Assembly: GCA_947457605.1 (NCBI GenBank)
Contig: CANGWP010000136.1
Coordinates: forward strand, 1 to 5,923
DNA from: Bdellovibrionales bacterium
Lineage (GTDB): Bacteria > Bdellovibrionota > UBA1018 > CAIMNF01
Direction of reading: 5' to 3'
Length of the DNA stretch: 5,923 bases
Positions 1 through 5,918 of the stretch are shown here, in pieces. A program made the position numbers and the translations under genes. Below the pieces are notes generated by a model. It was not told where the DNA came from and searched no databases. It saw only the letters and a program-made list of their open reading frames with translations. Each line of letters begins with the position of its first letter. Position 1 is the stretch's first letter.

Positions 1-446
1 CCGGACTTAAGGTGTTTTCCGAGGAAGAAATAAAATCCCGGTTTCATGTCCGAATCGAGATTTATAACAAAAAAGTCATGATTGAGGGTGAGACCCTGCA
101 AACCATCGCAGAGACTCAGATTCTTCCTGCAGCCTACCAGTACTCAACCGTTCTTGCAGAGGGTGTTGCTGCCGGCAAGGCTCTGGGTCTGCAGGCTCCT
201 CAAGTTGAGGTTTTGACGAAACTCTATCAGGCCCTCTCCAGCGCTCAAGCGGAGTTAAAGCGCCTGGATAGGACGTTGAGCCAGATTCGCTCAATGGATA
301 GCGAAGAGGCCAAGGCCACCAAGGTGGCAGAAGAGCTCAAACCCGCAATGGAATCTCTTAGAGTCCAGTGCGACATTCTCGAAACCATGGTTGCCGATGA
401 TCACTGGCCACTTCCCAAGTATCGAGAAATGCTGTTTCTGTCCTGA
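1..446 (+). CDS. glnN: Type III glutamine synthetase, C-terminal part (5' end outside window)
   Basis: This is the last 148 or so residues of a type III glutamine synthetase, the cytoplasmic enzyme that makes glutamine from glutamate, ammonia and ATP. The reading frame is open to the left edge (codons begin at base 3, reading G-L-K before the GTG at 12), so the GTG is an internal valine and the gene starts upstream. Recognition rests on the helical C-terminal region typical of the family: an SEEEIKSRF stretch, then ETQILPAAYQY, a charged coiled-coil-like middle, and the diagnostic tail VADDHWPLPKYREMLF just before the TGA at 444-446. The family is usually about 700 residues long, so the catalytic beta-grasp and barrel parts are not visible and activity cannot be judged. 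Type III enzymes are best known from Bacteroidetes, cyanobacteria and some Firmicutes and deltaproteobacteria. A terminator follows 14 bp downstream. The family call is firm; the symbol follows family usage. Confidence 0.9.
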   Translation, partial: GLKVFSEEEIKSRFHVRIEIYNKKVMIEGETLQTIAETQILPAAYQYSTVLAEGVAAGKALGLQAPQVEVLTKLYQALSSAQAELKRLDRTLSQIRSMDSEEAKATKVAEELKPAMESLRVQCDILETMVADDHWPLPKYREMLFLS

Positions 447-460
447 CATGAACTTTATTC

Positions 461-493
461 AGGGGAGCCTCCGATCTTGAGGGGCTCCCTTTT
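461..493 (+). terminator. Rho-independent terminator of the glutamine synthetase gene
   Basis: A seven-pair GC-rich core, GGGAGCC (463-469) with GGCTCCC (483-489), can be extended outward by a G-T and an A-T pair and inward by one G-T and one C-G pair, leaving a loop of about nine bases. It is followed by a short T run (490-493). It lies 14 bp after the + strand stop. The same hairpin lies just beyond the stop of the convergent - strand glycosyltransferase gene, but on that strand its 3' flank is GAATAAAG, without a T run, so it should work mainly for the + strand transcript. Confidence 0.8.
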
Positions 494-498
494 CAGAA

Positions 499-1350
499 TT
501 ATTTCTTTACGATTCCGTTCTTACATTCCACGTAGGATGTGTTCGCCAGAAGTGACTGGTATTCTTTTACATGCTCCGGAGTTTCCTCAAGTCGCTTGTG
601 AAAGATATGCCATTGTACCGCGTAGCCGATTATCCCGAAAAACTTGATTCCCCTGTTTCGAACCCTGACAAACAAATCTCCATCTTCTCCCCAGTAACCC
701 TTGTAGTCTTCGTTGTAACCATTCACTTCAAGAAGGCTCTTTAGATCTATAGAATAATTTGATCCCAACAGATCATAGACACGATCACGCTTGAGAATTC
801 TCAACAACCAGCCGGGACCATCGATTCGAACAGACCTCAGTACATTTTTCGTTTCACCGCAGATTGCAGAGGCCACAAGTGCCGGGCCAAGACCACGCTG
901 AAACTTGAAGATATTCTGCGAATTGATTTTTTTGCTCAACCGCGGCCCAAGATCTACGCGGCGACCCATGAACAAAAGTGGTCCAAATGCGGCTTTTTTG
1001 TGTGCAAGGAAATGATCCTCCACAAATCTATGGTGAAGGATAACATCATGGTCAATGCAAACCACGATTCCGACTCTGTTTCGGTCGAGATCTCGAAATA
1101 CCGAATTATTGATCTTGGCCTTGCGGTAGCCCTCGTCCGGGTGCCAATGGTGATAGATTTCAAACAGCAGCTCGCGCTTCAGGCGAAGCAAAAGGTCCCG
1201 GGTCTCATCTTTGGATCCATCGTCGGCAATGTGAACCTCAAAGTTCTGAAAGGTTTGATCCCTCAAGGACAAAAGGCAAAGCTCAAGACTTTGGGGATTG
1301 TTATAGGTCGTAATTACCACTGCAATTCGACCAGATGGAGATGTCACCAT
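499..1350 (-). CDS. GT2 family glycosyltransferase with galactosyltransferase-like C-terminal domain
   Basis: This is a 283-residue cytosolic or membrane-associated glycosyltransferase of the GT-A fold, expected to transfer a sugar from a nucleotide-sugar to a growing surface glycan. The N-terminal GT2 domain starts with AVVITTYNNPQSL (10-22). It has the nucleotide-binding ADDGS at 42-46 and a DxD-type metal-binding motif, D100-H101-D102, in VCIDHDVI. The C-terminal half carries a Glyco_transf_7C-like signature: GSNYSI (196-201), NGYNEDY (210-216) and WGEDGDLF (220-227), where the EDGD acidic cluster is the usual catalytic region. A histidine cluster follows (WHIFHKR, 247-253). No membrane helix is evident. 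The ATG at 1350 is 6 bp after the stop of the zinc ribbon gene, with a GGGAG ten bases upstream, so it is probably the last gene of the operon. Donor and acceptor sugars cannot be read from the sequence; LPS, capsule or glycoprotein glycan are all possible. Confidence 0.9.
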   Translation of the reverse strand: MVTSPSGRIAVVITTYNNPQSLELCLLSLRDQTFQNFEVHIADDGSKDETRDLLLRLKRELLFEIYHHWHPDEGYRKAKINNSVFRDLDRNRVGIVVCIDHDVILHHRFVEDHFLAHKKAAFGPLLFMGRRVDLGPRLSKKINSQNIFKFQRGLGPALVASAICGETKNVLRSVRIDGPGWLLRILKRDRVYDLLGSNYSIDLKSLLEVNGYNEDYKGYWGEDGDLFVRVRNRGIKFFGIIGYAVQWHIFHKRLEETPEHVKEYQSLLANTSYVECKNGIVKK

Positions 1351-1356
1351 TCAGCT

Positions 1357-1572
1357 TCAACTCCCGGAGGAAGATCCCTTGGTATCTTTGGATGACCTTT
1401 TGTAGTCAGTCGAGTACCATCCTGCACCCTTCAAAGCGAAACCACCAAGACTCATGAGTTTTTTTACCTTGGAACCACAAGTCGGACATTCCGTCAATGG
1501 GGCTTCATGAATGCTTTGGGTGACTTCAAAGTCTTTTTGGCATTTCTCGCAAGAATACTCATATAAAGGCAT
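1357..1572 (-). CDS. FmdB-type small zinc ribbon protein
   Basis: This 71-residue protein is a clear member of the FmdB/CxxC_CxxC_SSSS small zinc ribbon family. It begins with the hallmark MPLYEYSCEKC. Two CxxC knuckles (C8/C11 and C29/C32) are spaced to bind one zinc ion, and the typical G-F-x-L-K-G-x-G-W-Y-x-T-D-Y segment follows at 44-57. The polar tail ends in a serine/glycine run (SSSGS), also typical. The family was named after a putative regulator near formamidase genes in Methylophilus. Its role in most bacteria is unknown, and a DNA or RNA contact is only a guess. It lies 34 bp after the membrane glycosyltransferase gene and 6 bp before the GT2 gene, so it is probably cotranscribed with both. 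No good Shine-Dalgarno is seen before the ATG (GATGG lies only two to three bases away), and a possible promoter sits directly upstream. The call as family member is firm; function is open. Confidence 0.92.
   Translation of the reverse strand: MPLYEYSCEKCQKDFEVTQSIHEAPLTECPTCGSKVKKLMSLGGFALKGAGWYSTDYKRSSKDTKGSSSGS
1361..1365 (-). promoter_or_regulatory. Probable Shine-Dalgarno site for the GT2 gene
   Basis: GGGAG on the - strand lies 10 bases before the ATG at 1350 and inside the last codons of the upstream zinc ribbon gene. The spacing is slightly long. It is the clearest purine-rich ribosome binding site among the junctions of this operon and supports the ATG at 1350 as start. Confidence 0.45.
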
Positions 1573-1581
1573 ACCATCAGA

Positions 1582-1610
1582 TTTTTAATCCCACCGAGTT
1601 TTTGTGTCAA
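1582..1610 (-). promoter_or_regulatory. Candidate internal sigma-70-type promoter upstream of the zinc ribbon gene
   Basis: On the - strand a perfect TTGACA (1610-1605) is followed, after a 17-base spacer, by TAAAAA (1587-1582), a 4-of-6 match to the -10 consensus. The -35 box overlaps the TGA stop of the membrane glycosyltransferase gene. Transcription would begin around 1574-1577, only a few bases before the ATG at 1572, giving an almost leaderless message. That would fit the lack of a Shine-Dalgarno there. The weak -10 box keeps this tentative. Confidence 0.35.
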
Positions 1611-3145
1611 GTTTTGGCGCGTCCGCAAATCAAGTATCTTCTATACATCTCGCCCCGATCTGAACTGACGCCCTCCAAGATCAACTCGCTCAGTGGAAAT
1701 TTCATTCGTCGCTTTAAACGAGGCCATTCCCGACAAGAAAGCCCTGCTCCAAATCCAGTTTGCTCCTCTGTCAGAATTACCTTCCCCCCGGAGTCCAACC
1801 AGGGACTGATCTCTCGAAACTCCTTCAGCAGAAAGATTCTCCTGCCCAGAGATGACGAAACAAGCCCAACCTCATGCCAGATGTCCTCGCGCTCCATGAG
1901 GTACGACAGAGGCGCTACATCATTTTCAGTTTCAGCTTTCAACTCCCGAAGGTCTTTTGTTCCGAGCCCTATACCTCCAAGTCTGATCGCAGTCACAAGC
2001 ATCAAGCTCGAAATTGCGATCCAAGCAGGCCTGACCTTGAAGTACCCTAAAACCCAAAAGAGCACTGACATTAACGCGAAAACAGCAAGGCCCCCGGATA
2101 TCCAGCTCCCCTTGTAAAGGCGCACCAACAGAACCGAAAGTCCAACAGCAAGAATTGCGACCATAGCCAAGACCAGGCGTCCAATCCCCTGAACTTTTAC
2201 AGGCAACTCACTCATCACCCAAACTGCAACGGGAGTTAGAATATAAAGGTAGGTTCCGACACGGTAAGGGAAAAAAGTGAAAAACAACGCAGGAAGCAAG
2301 GCAAACCCGAAAAGGAAAAACCGTTTTTCATGGATCTTCCTTCTAAGCTCTCCATCCAGAACACTCAGGATCATCCAAGGAAGCACGGGCAGGAGTGTTG
2401 CAAAAAACTCAAACCACAAGCCGATTGCATTTCCATGCGGGGTATTCAATTTTTCAAGATTTTCTCGTTTGAAGAATACTCCGATCACTTCATCCGGAAA
2501 ACGGGCAGCCGCAAGCAAAAACCATGATAATCCTATTGCAATTCCCAGAACCAATTTTGACAGAAACCCGGCGCCAACAAATTCCCTCAAACGACCTTGA
2601 AACGCTCTGAATGCAATGAAAGACAAGACCCATAGAACAGGGTACAGCGGCCCCTTGATCCAAGCCATTACCCCAACTACCAGGAAAGCAAGTACGTCAG
2701 AACCCTTCAATGCAAGTGCCCAGGCAAGCAAATAAAAAAGAACAATCCAGATCTCCATTTGGGATGTCGTCCCATAGGTCATGGAAGCAATGGTGGATGC
2801 AAAGAAGACCGAGGGTAACCAAGATTGGGTATTCGCAAGTCGCTTTACCAAGACCGCAGACAACACCAGTGCCAGAACAGATGGGAAAAGAGCGCCAAAG
2901 AGATTGAATCCAAATGTTCGCCACCCAAGGATAGTTGCCCAATACTGAAACGGTGGTTTCAGAAAATTGGGTTTTCCAAAAAGATAGGGGATCAACCATT
3001 CGCCCTTTTCCTTCATTTCCATTGCAATGGTCAGGTATACTTTTTGATCGCCGGTCATGGGAACACTCATTTGCCAAAGAAATAAGAGGTAGAAAAAGAA
3101 AACGATCGCCAGCACAATCGGCGACCTGACCCACTTTTCAATCAT
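1607..3145 (-). CDS. Polytopic GT39/GT83-like (PMT/ArnT-type) membrane glycosyltransferase
   Basis: This 512-residue inner-membrane protein resembles the PMT/ArnT group, which transfers a sugar from a polyprenyl-phosphate carrier to a protein or lipid on the periplasmic side. Evidence starts with an N-terminal helix (about 9-28) followed by the large extracytoplasmic loop signature: D33 in TGDQKVY, AMEMKEKGEWLIPYLFGKP (41-59) and the invariant-type KPPFQYW (63-69). About ten further hydrophobic helices run to about 395. FKRENLEKLNTPHG (225-238) and the following LLPVLPW match the second conserved region of ArnT-like enzymes. A soluble C-terminal part covers about 397-512. The usual acidic pair after the first helix appears as D-Q, with the glutamate replaced. 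The start codon overlaps the stop of the RCC1 gene (ATGA, 3142-3145). No Shine-Dalgarno is visible (the upstream bases are ACCCCCT), so translation is probably coupled. Substrate is unknown: protein O-glycosylation, lipid A or polysaccharide modification are possible. Confidence 0.82.
   Translation of the reverse strand: MIEKWVRSPIVLAIVFFFYLLFLWQMSVPMTGDQKVYLTIAMEMKEKGEWLIPYLFGKPNFLKPPFQYWATILGWRTFGFNLFGALFPSVLALVLSAVLVKRLANTQSWLPSVFFASTIASMTYGTTSQMEIWIVLFYLLAWALALKGSDVLAFLVVGVMAWIKGPLYPVLWVLSFIAFRAFQGRLREFVGAGFLSKLVLGIAIGLSWFLLAAARFPDEVIGVFFKRENLEKLNTPHGNAIGLWFEFFATLLPVLPWMILSVLDGELRRKIHEKRFFLFGFALLPALFFTFFPYRVGTYLYILTPVAVWVMSELPVKVQGIGRLVLAMVAILAVGLSVLLVRLYKGSWISGGLAVFALMSVLFWVLGYFKVRPAWIAISSLMLVTAIRLGGIGLGTKDLRELKAETENDVAPLSYLMEREDIWHEVGLVSSSLGRRIFLLKEFREISPWLDSGGKVILTEEQTGFGAGLSCREWPRLKRRMKFPLSELILEGVSSDRGEMYRRYLICGRAKT
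3142..3145 (-). other. ATGA stop/start overlap (RCC1 gene to membrane glycosyltransferase)
   Basis: The TGA stop of the RCC1 gene and the ATG of the next gene share bases on the - strand. No purine-rich ribosome binding site precedes the ATG, which points to reinitiation by ribosomes finishing the RCC1 gene. Confidence 0.75.
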
Positions 3146-5430
3146 AGGGGGTATTCTAATGGATTGGGGGATTGAGATCCACCGAAGAATGACTCACCAA
3201 AGCAGAACAATGATGGATCATTCGCAGTGGCAACACAGGTATGCGCTTCACCACAACTCACTCGTACAATATCTTTTAGTCTTGGGTCGGTAAACTCAAC
3301 CGGCAGGGGAATCGCGGAGTCTTTCATCCCCTTGATGCCAAGCTGCCCTGTAGAATTGCTTCCCCAACAGAGAAGCTTGCCCGGTTCGCGAATGGCACAA
3401 AAATGCGCACCCCCGCCGCTCACCATCAATAGTCGGTGAACGCCCGTGCCCGAATGGTCTGCAACCGGTTGAAGATCGATCTTTCCCGGACCGGTAAACT
3501 TTCCACAATACAAAGCGCGTTCCGAACCTCTGATTCCACACAAAGAATCGCCAGACAAAGCCAGCTGAATAAAATTTGTAGCATTGCCACCTGAAACAGT
3601 TACTTGCTCTGCGATTGAGGTTTGCGAGAGGCTACCCAAGTCCCAGCAGTAAATGGAACCGGTTTCTTGTATCAGGGCGCACCCTTGCTTCCCTCGGATA
3701 CGGACCTGCCAAGCATCACGAATCGGACCAGAAACTCCGGCTATGGTCACAGGAATGGATGGTACATTTCCGCGCGGGAAACACACAACAGATTGGTCAT
3801 CATCAATTACGCACGTCTCTGTGGGCCCAAGGGCAACCGCTTGTACCCCCCTCAATGGTTTTCCATTCTTAATCATTGGCTCGAGCGAAAAGCTGTTCCT
3901 TGCGGGATTTAGCTTCAAGTACTCTGTATCCCGTCCGCCGAAACACGCCAATTCCTGGCTCTCCCCGTAGACAAGGCAGGTTCTTGATCCGTCGGAGTCG
4001 AAGGAAATCACCTTCTCAACGGGAACTCCATCCTGACTCAGGACCCTTCCTGCGATCCGCTCGGAGCCCATTTGCCCGCTCGAATTGATTCCGAAGCAAT
4101 AAAGCTGGTTCCTTTGATCAATCATACAAGTATGATCAAAGCCGACCGTGATCTGAAGGACACCAGTGAGACTCTCTGAGTTGGAATCCAGGACATGGAT
4201 TGGAAAGGTTGAAGAGATTGCGGAGTTTCCCAGCAAACCATGCATTCCATTGCCCCAACAAAACGCTTCATTCCTTAGTGAAATAATGCAGGTTCGATCA
4301 TATCCGGCGCTCACCTCCTTCACGTCCTTTAGGGATATATTATTGGCGCCCACGGCAACCTGTTCCGGAATGCCTCGATTTGAGCCATTTCCAAGTTGAT
4401 AGTGCTCATTTTTTCCCCAGCAATACACACTACGGCTCTCACGGCTCAATGCGCAGGCATGTGCATCCCCAACCGAAATCTGAATTATTTTAGATAGTGG
4501 GCCCGGGGCCGGATGGGAAACCTCGACCTCCATGGCTCTGGCTAGGCCAGGTGACTTATTTGAAAGCCCAAGTTGATTAAAATCATTTCTTCCCCAACAT
4601 ACCACACGTGCAGATCTGGTAAGGGCGCATCCAAATCCTCTTCCCACCCCCAATTCTTTCACGTCAGACAAAGTGCCCGAGTTGTTCTCATACTCAACTC
4701 GCTCGGGTACCCAATTCATTTTTTTATTTAAACCAAAACGCTCTCCAAAACAAAAAACAGAAGACTCATCACCTAGAATCATACAGGTGGAATTCGCACC
4801 GGCCACTATGGATTTCACTGCGGGTATTGGCCTGCGATTTCGAGTGCTTTCTAGCACTGACCTCGCTCCCGCACCCTCACCACTATCATTTCCCAGTTGC
4901 CCAAAAGCATTGTCACCCCAGCAAACCGCCCTGCCCGAGTTCAGTAAAGCACATGCATGATGATCACCCGCACTGATCTGCCTCACACCTTCAAGAACGG
5001 CCCCGTTCCTTTCAAGATCCATTACAGGCTTAGCCTTTATTCTTGAAAAAACAGAGTCGGTTCCAAGTTGCCCGAACCGATTATTCCCAAAGCAAGAAAC
5101 TCCCGAGTTTTTCCCGGAGACAACACAGGTGAATTCTTTTCCTGCTGCGACCATCCGAATAGGTCCTTCGATTTCCGCCGGACCAGAGTTAAAGGTTCCG
5201 AGATTTCCGTTATCTCCTGATCCGAGGCACCTCATGGATCTATCGACAAAACCGGCACAAGTGACCCTTGATCCCGAGCGAATCTCATCGAATTCAAAAC
5301 CTGAAACACTAAGCGCAGTGGACTTGGAGGTCATCACTGTAAAAAACGCCCTTATCTCTGCGCACCCGGAGGAGAGAAACAAAAGCGGAAAGAAACCAAA
5401 AGCTGAAAACAGTCGGCTCAGCGAAGCCAT
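3142..5430 (-). CDS. RCC1-repeat putative lipoprotein, 14 paired-cysteine repeats
   Basis: This 762-residue exported protein is built almost wholly of RCC1-like repeats, which fold as beta-propeller blades. Residues 1-22 form a signal peptide (R6, hydrophobic FGFFPLLFL) ending in L-S-S-G-C23, a plausible though imperfect lipobox, since the -3 position is Ser rather than Leu. Fourteen repeats follow, of the form G-x-x-H-T-C-A-L ... V-x-C-W-G-x-N-x-x-G-Q-L-G. Each has two cysteines, at 58/68, 102/113, 160/170, 216/227, 268/278, 326/337, 381/391, 435/445, 485/496, 540/550, 584/595, 631/642, 678/688 and 732/743. Repeats 2, 3, 5, 6, 8 and 13 are well conserved; 4 and 9-12 are degenerate. Fourteen repeats fit two seven-bladed propellers. 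The ATG at 5430 is the only candidate start, because an in-frame TGA lies nine codons upstream. It overlaps the HAMP gene by 13 nt. RCC1 folds bind proteins or, in BLIP-II, inhibit an enzyme; the partner here is unknown. Surface adhesion or recognition is inference. Confidence 0.88.
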   Translation of the reverse strand: MASLSRLFSAFGFFPLLFLSSGCAEIRAFFTVMTSKSTALSVSGFEFDEIRSGSRVTCAGFVDRSMRCLGSGDNGNLGTFNSGPAEIEGPIRMVAAGKEFTCVVSGKNSGVSCFGNNRFGQLGTDSVFSRIKAKPVMDLERNGAVLEGVRQISAGDHHACALLNSGRAVCWGDNAFGQLGNDSGEGAGARSVLESTRNRRPIPAVKSIVAGANSTCMILGDESSVFCFGERFGLNKKMNWVPERVEYENNSGTLSDVKELGVGRGFGCALTRSARVVCWGRNDFNQLGLSNKSPGLARAMEVEVSHPAPGPLSKIIQISVGDAHACALSRESRSVYCWGKNEHYQLGNGSNRGIPEQVAVGANNISLKDVKEVSAGYDRTCIISLRNEAFCWGNGMHGLLGNSAISSTFPIHVLDSNSESLTGVLQITVGFDHTCMIDQRNQLYCFGINSSGQMGSERIAGRVLSQDGVPVEKVISFDSDGSRTCLVYGESQELACFGGRDTEYLKLNPARNSFSLEPMIKNGKPLRGVQAVALGPTETCVIDDDQSVVCFPRGNVPSIPVTIAGVSGPIRDAWQVRIRGKQGCALIQETGSIYCWDLGSLSQTSIAEQVTVSGGNATNFIQLALSGDSLCGIRGSERALYCGKFTGPGKIDLQPVADHSGTGVHRLLMVSGGGAHFCAIREPGKLLCWGSNSTGQLGIKGMKDSAIPLPVEFTDPRLKDIVRVSCGEAHTCVATANDPSLFCFGESFFGGSQSPNPLEYPL
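3181..5280 (-). repeat. Coding region of 14 tandem RCC1-type repeats
   Basis: This stretch encodes residues 51-750, made of 14 units with periods of 44-58 residues measured between first cysteines. The repeats are seen at protein level (CWGxNxxGQLG and relatives). At DNA level the units have diverged so far that no long identical blocks are obvious, so this looks like an old expansion and not a recent tandem duplication. Confidence 0.85.
5418..5430 (-). other. 13-nt overlap between HAMP gene and RCC1 gene
   Basis: The RCC1 start codon (5430-5428) lies inside the end of the HAMP gene, whose TGA is at 5420-5418. The bases before the ATG are A-rich and end in GAG directly touching the start, which is too close for a normal Shine-Dalgarno. 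Coupled translation is likely. Confidence 0.7.
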
Positions 5431-5918
5431 CTCTTTTTTATCGCAAGAAAAGCTTCATTGATTTTTGGGGGAAGATCCTGAAAAAAATCACCACTTCTAA
5501 ACCGGATTTCTGGAGGGAAGTCTCCCGTCTTTGAAATTTGACTGAAGAATCCATTGAGACGATTTATGGGACCAGCCATCCTATGAGAAATCAACATTGT
5601 AAGAGTAGCCGTCGACAAAACCGCCACAACAAATGCGATTACCATATAGAAAATCAAAGTGCGAAGCTGTTCCGTCATGAGCTGAATAAACAATGTTTGG
5701 GCTGGCAGTCGCGTCTGCCTCACCAAGGTCTCCAAAAAGATGTGGCTCTTCATCACAAGGAATAGCATGAGTAAAAACAATCCTGTCGTAATCAGGGTGT
5801 TGAGCAGAATGAGAGTCACTTGGAACTTCGGGTATACCAAGTACTTACGCTTGTACCAGACGGGTCTGCCTCGCTCCTGGTCGGGCGGCGGAATGCTGGA
5901 CGACGTTTTGTGTACCAC
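5418..5918 (-). CDS. Two-helix membrane protein with C-terminal HAMP domain (possibly 5'-partial)
   Basis: This protein has about 166 residues, with a proline-rich polar N-terminus, a basic segment (WYKRKYLVYPKFQ, 21-33), a first membrane helix at about 34-56, a short periplasmic loop (57-86) and a second helix at about 87-110. A HAMP domain then spans about 108-158, recognised from SHRMAGPINRLNGFF and the later FRSGDFFQDLPPKINEAF. HAMP domains pass signals from membrane helices to cytoplasmic output domains, but here the protein ends about eight residues after HAMP, with no kinase, chemotaxis or cyclase domain. Such short HAMP-only proteins occur in deltaproteobacteria-like genomes, and their role is unknown. 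The start is uncertain: the GTG at 5918 is only five bases from the window edge, the frame stays open to the edge, and no ribosome binding site can be checked. It overlaps and precedes the RCC1 gene, so it is the first visible gene of the operon. Confidence 0.78.
   Translation of the reverse strand: MVHKTSSSIPPPDQERGRPVWYKRKYLVYPKFQVTLILLNTLITTGLFLLMLFLVMKSHIFLETLVRQTRLPAQTLFIQLMTEQLRTLIFYMVIAFVVAVLSTATLTMLISHRMAGPINRLNGFFSQISKTGDFPPEIRFRSGDFFQDLPPKINEAFLAIKKRWLR

Noticed and set aside
76..294. 72-codon open frame on the - strand inside the glutamine synthetase gene
   Set aside because: It is fully covered by a well-supported + strand coding region and has no motif of its own.
447..498. Small RNA gene in the gap between the convergent genes
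   Set aside because: The gap is only 52 bp, has no promoter-like hexamers, and is explained by the terminator hairpin.
1000..1395. 131-codon open frame on the + strand
   Set aside because: It lies antisense to the GT2 and zinc ribbon genes, which have clear family motifs. Its translation has no recognisable domain, so it is a shadow frame.
1602..2117. 171-codon open frame on the + strand
   Set aside because: It is antisense to the C-terminal part of the membrane glycosyltransferase. Its composition is rich in Ser, Pro and Arg, as expected for a complementary-strand shadow, with no motif.
3615..3970. Three overlapping + strand open frames of 85-105 codons
   Set aside because: They are antisense to the RCC1 repeats. 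Low-stop stretches arise from the repeat codon pattern, and none has a family signature.
3142..5430. RCC1 gene as a eukaryotic chromatin factor or contaminating eukaryotic DNA
   Set aside because: The gene has a bacterial signal peptide, no introns, and overlaps bacterial operon genes on both sides. The cysteine pairs also fit an exported protein better than a nuclear one.
3142..5430. Assignment as a beta-lactamase inhibitor of the BLIP-II type
   Set aside because: BLIP-II has the same fold but is a single seven-bladed ring. Shared fold alone does not support the function, and no beta-lactamase gene is in the window.
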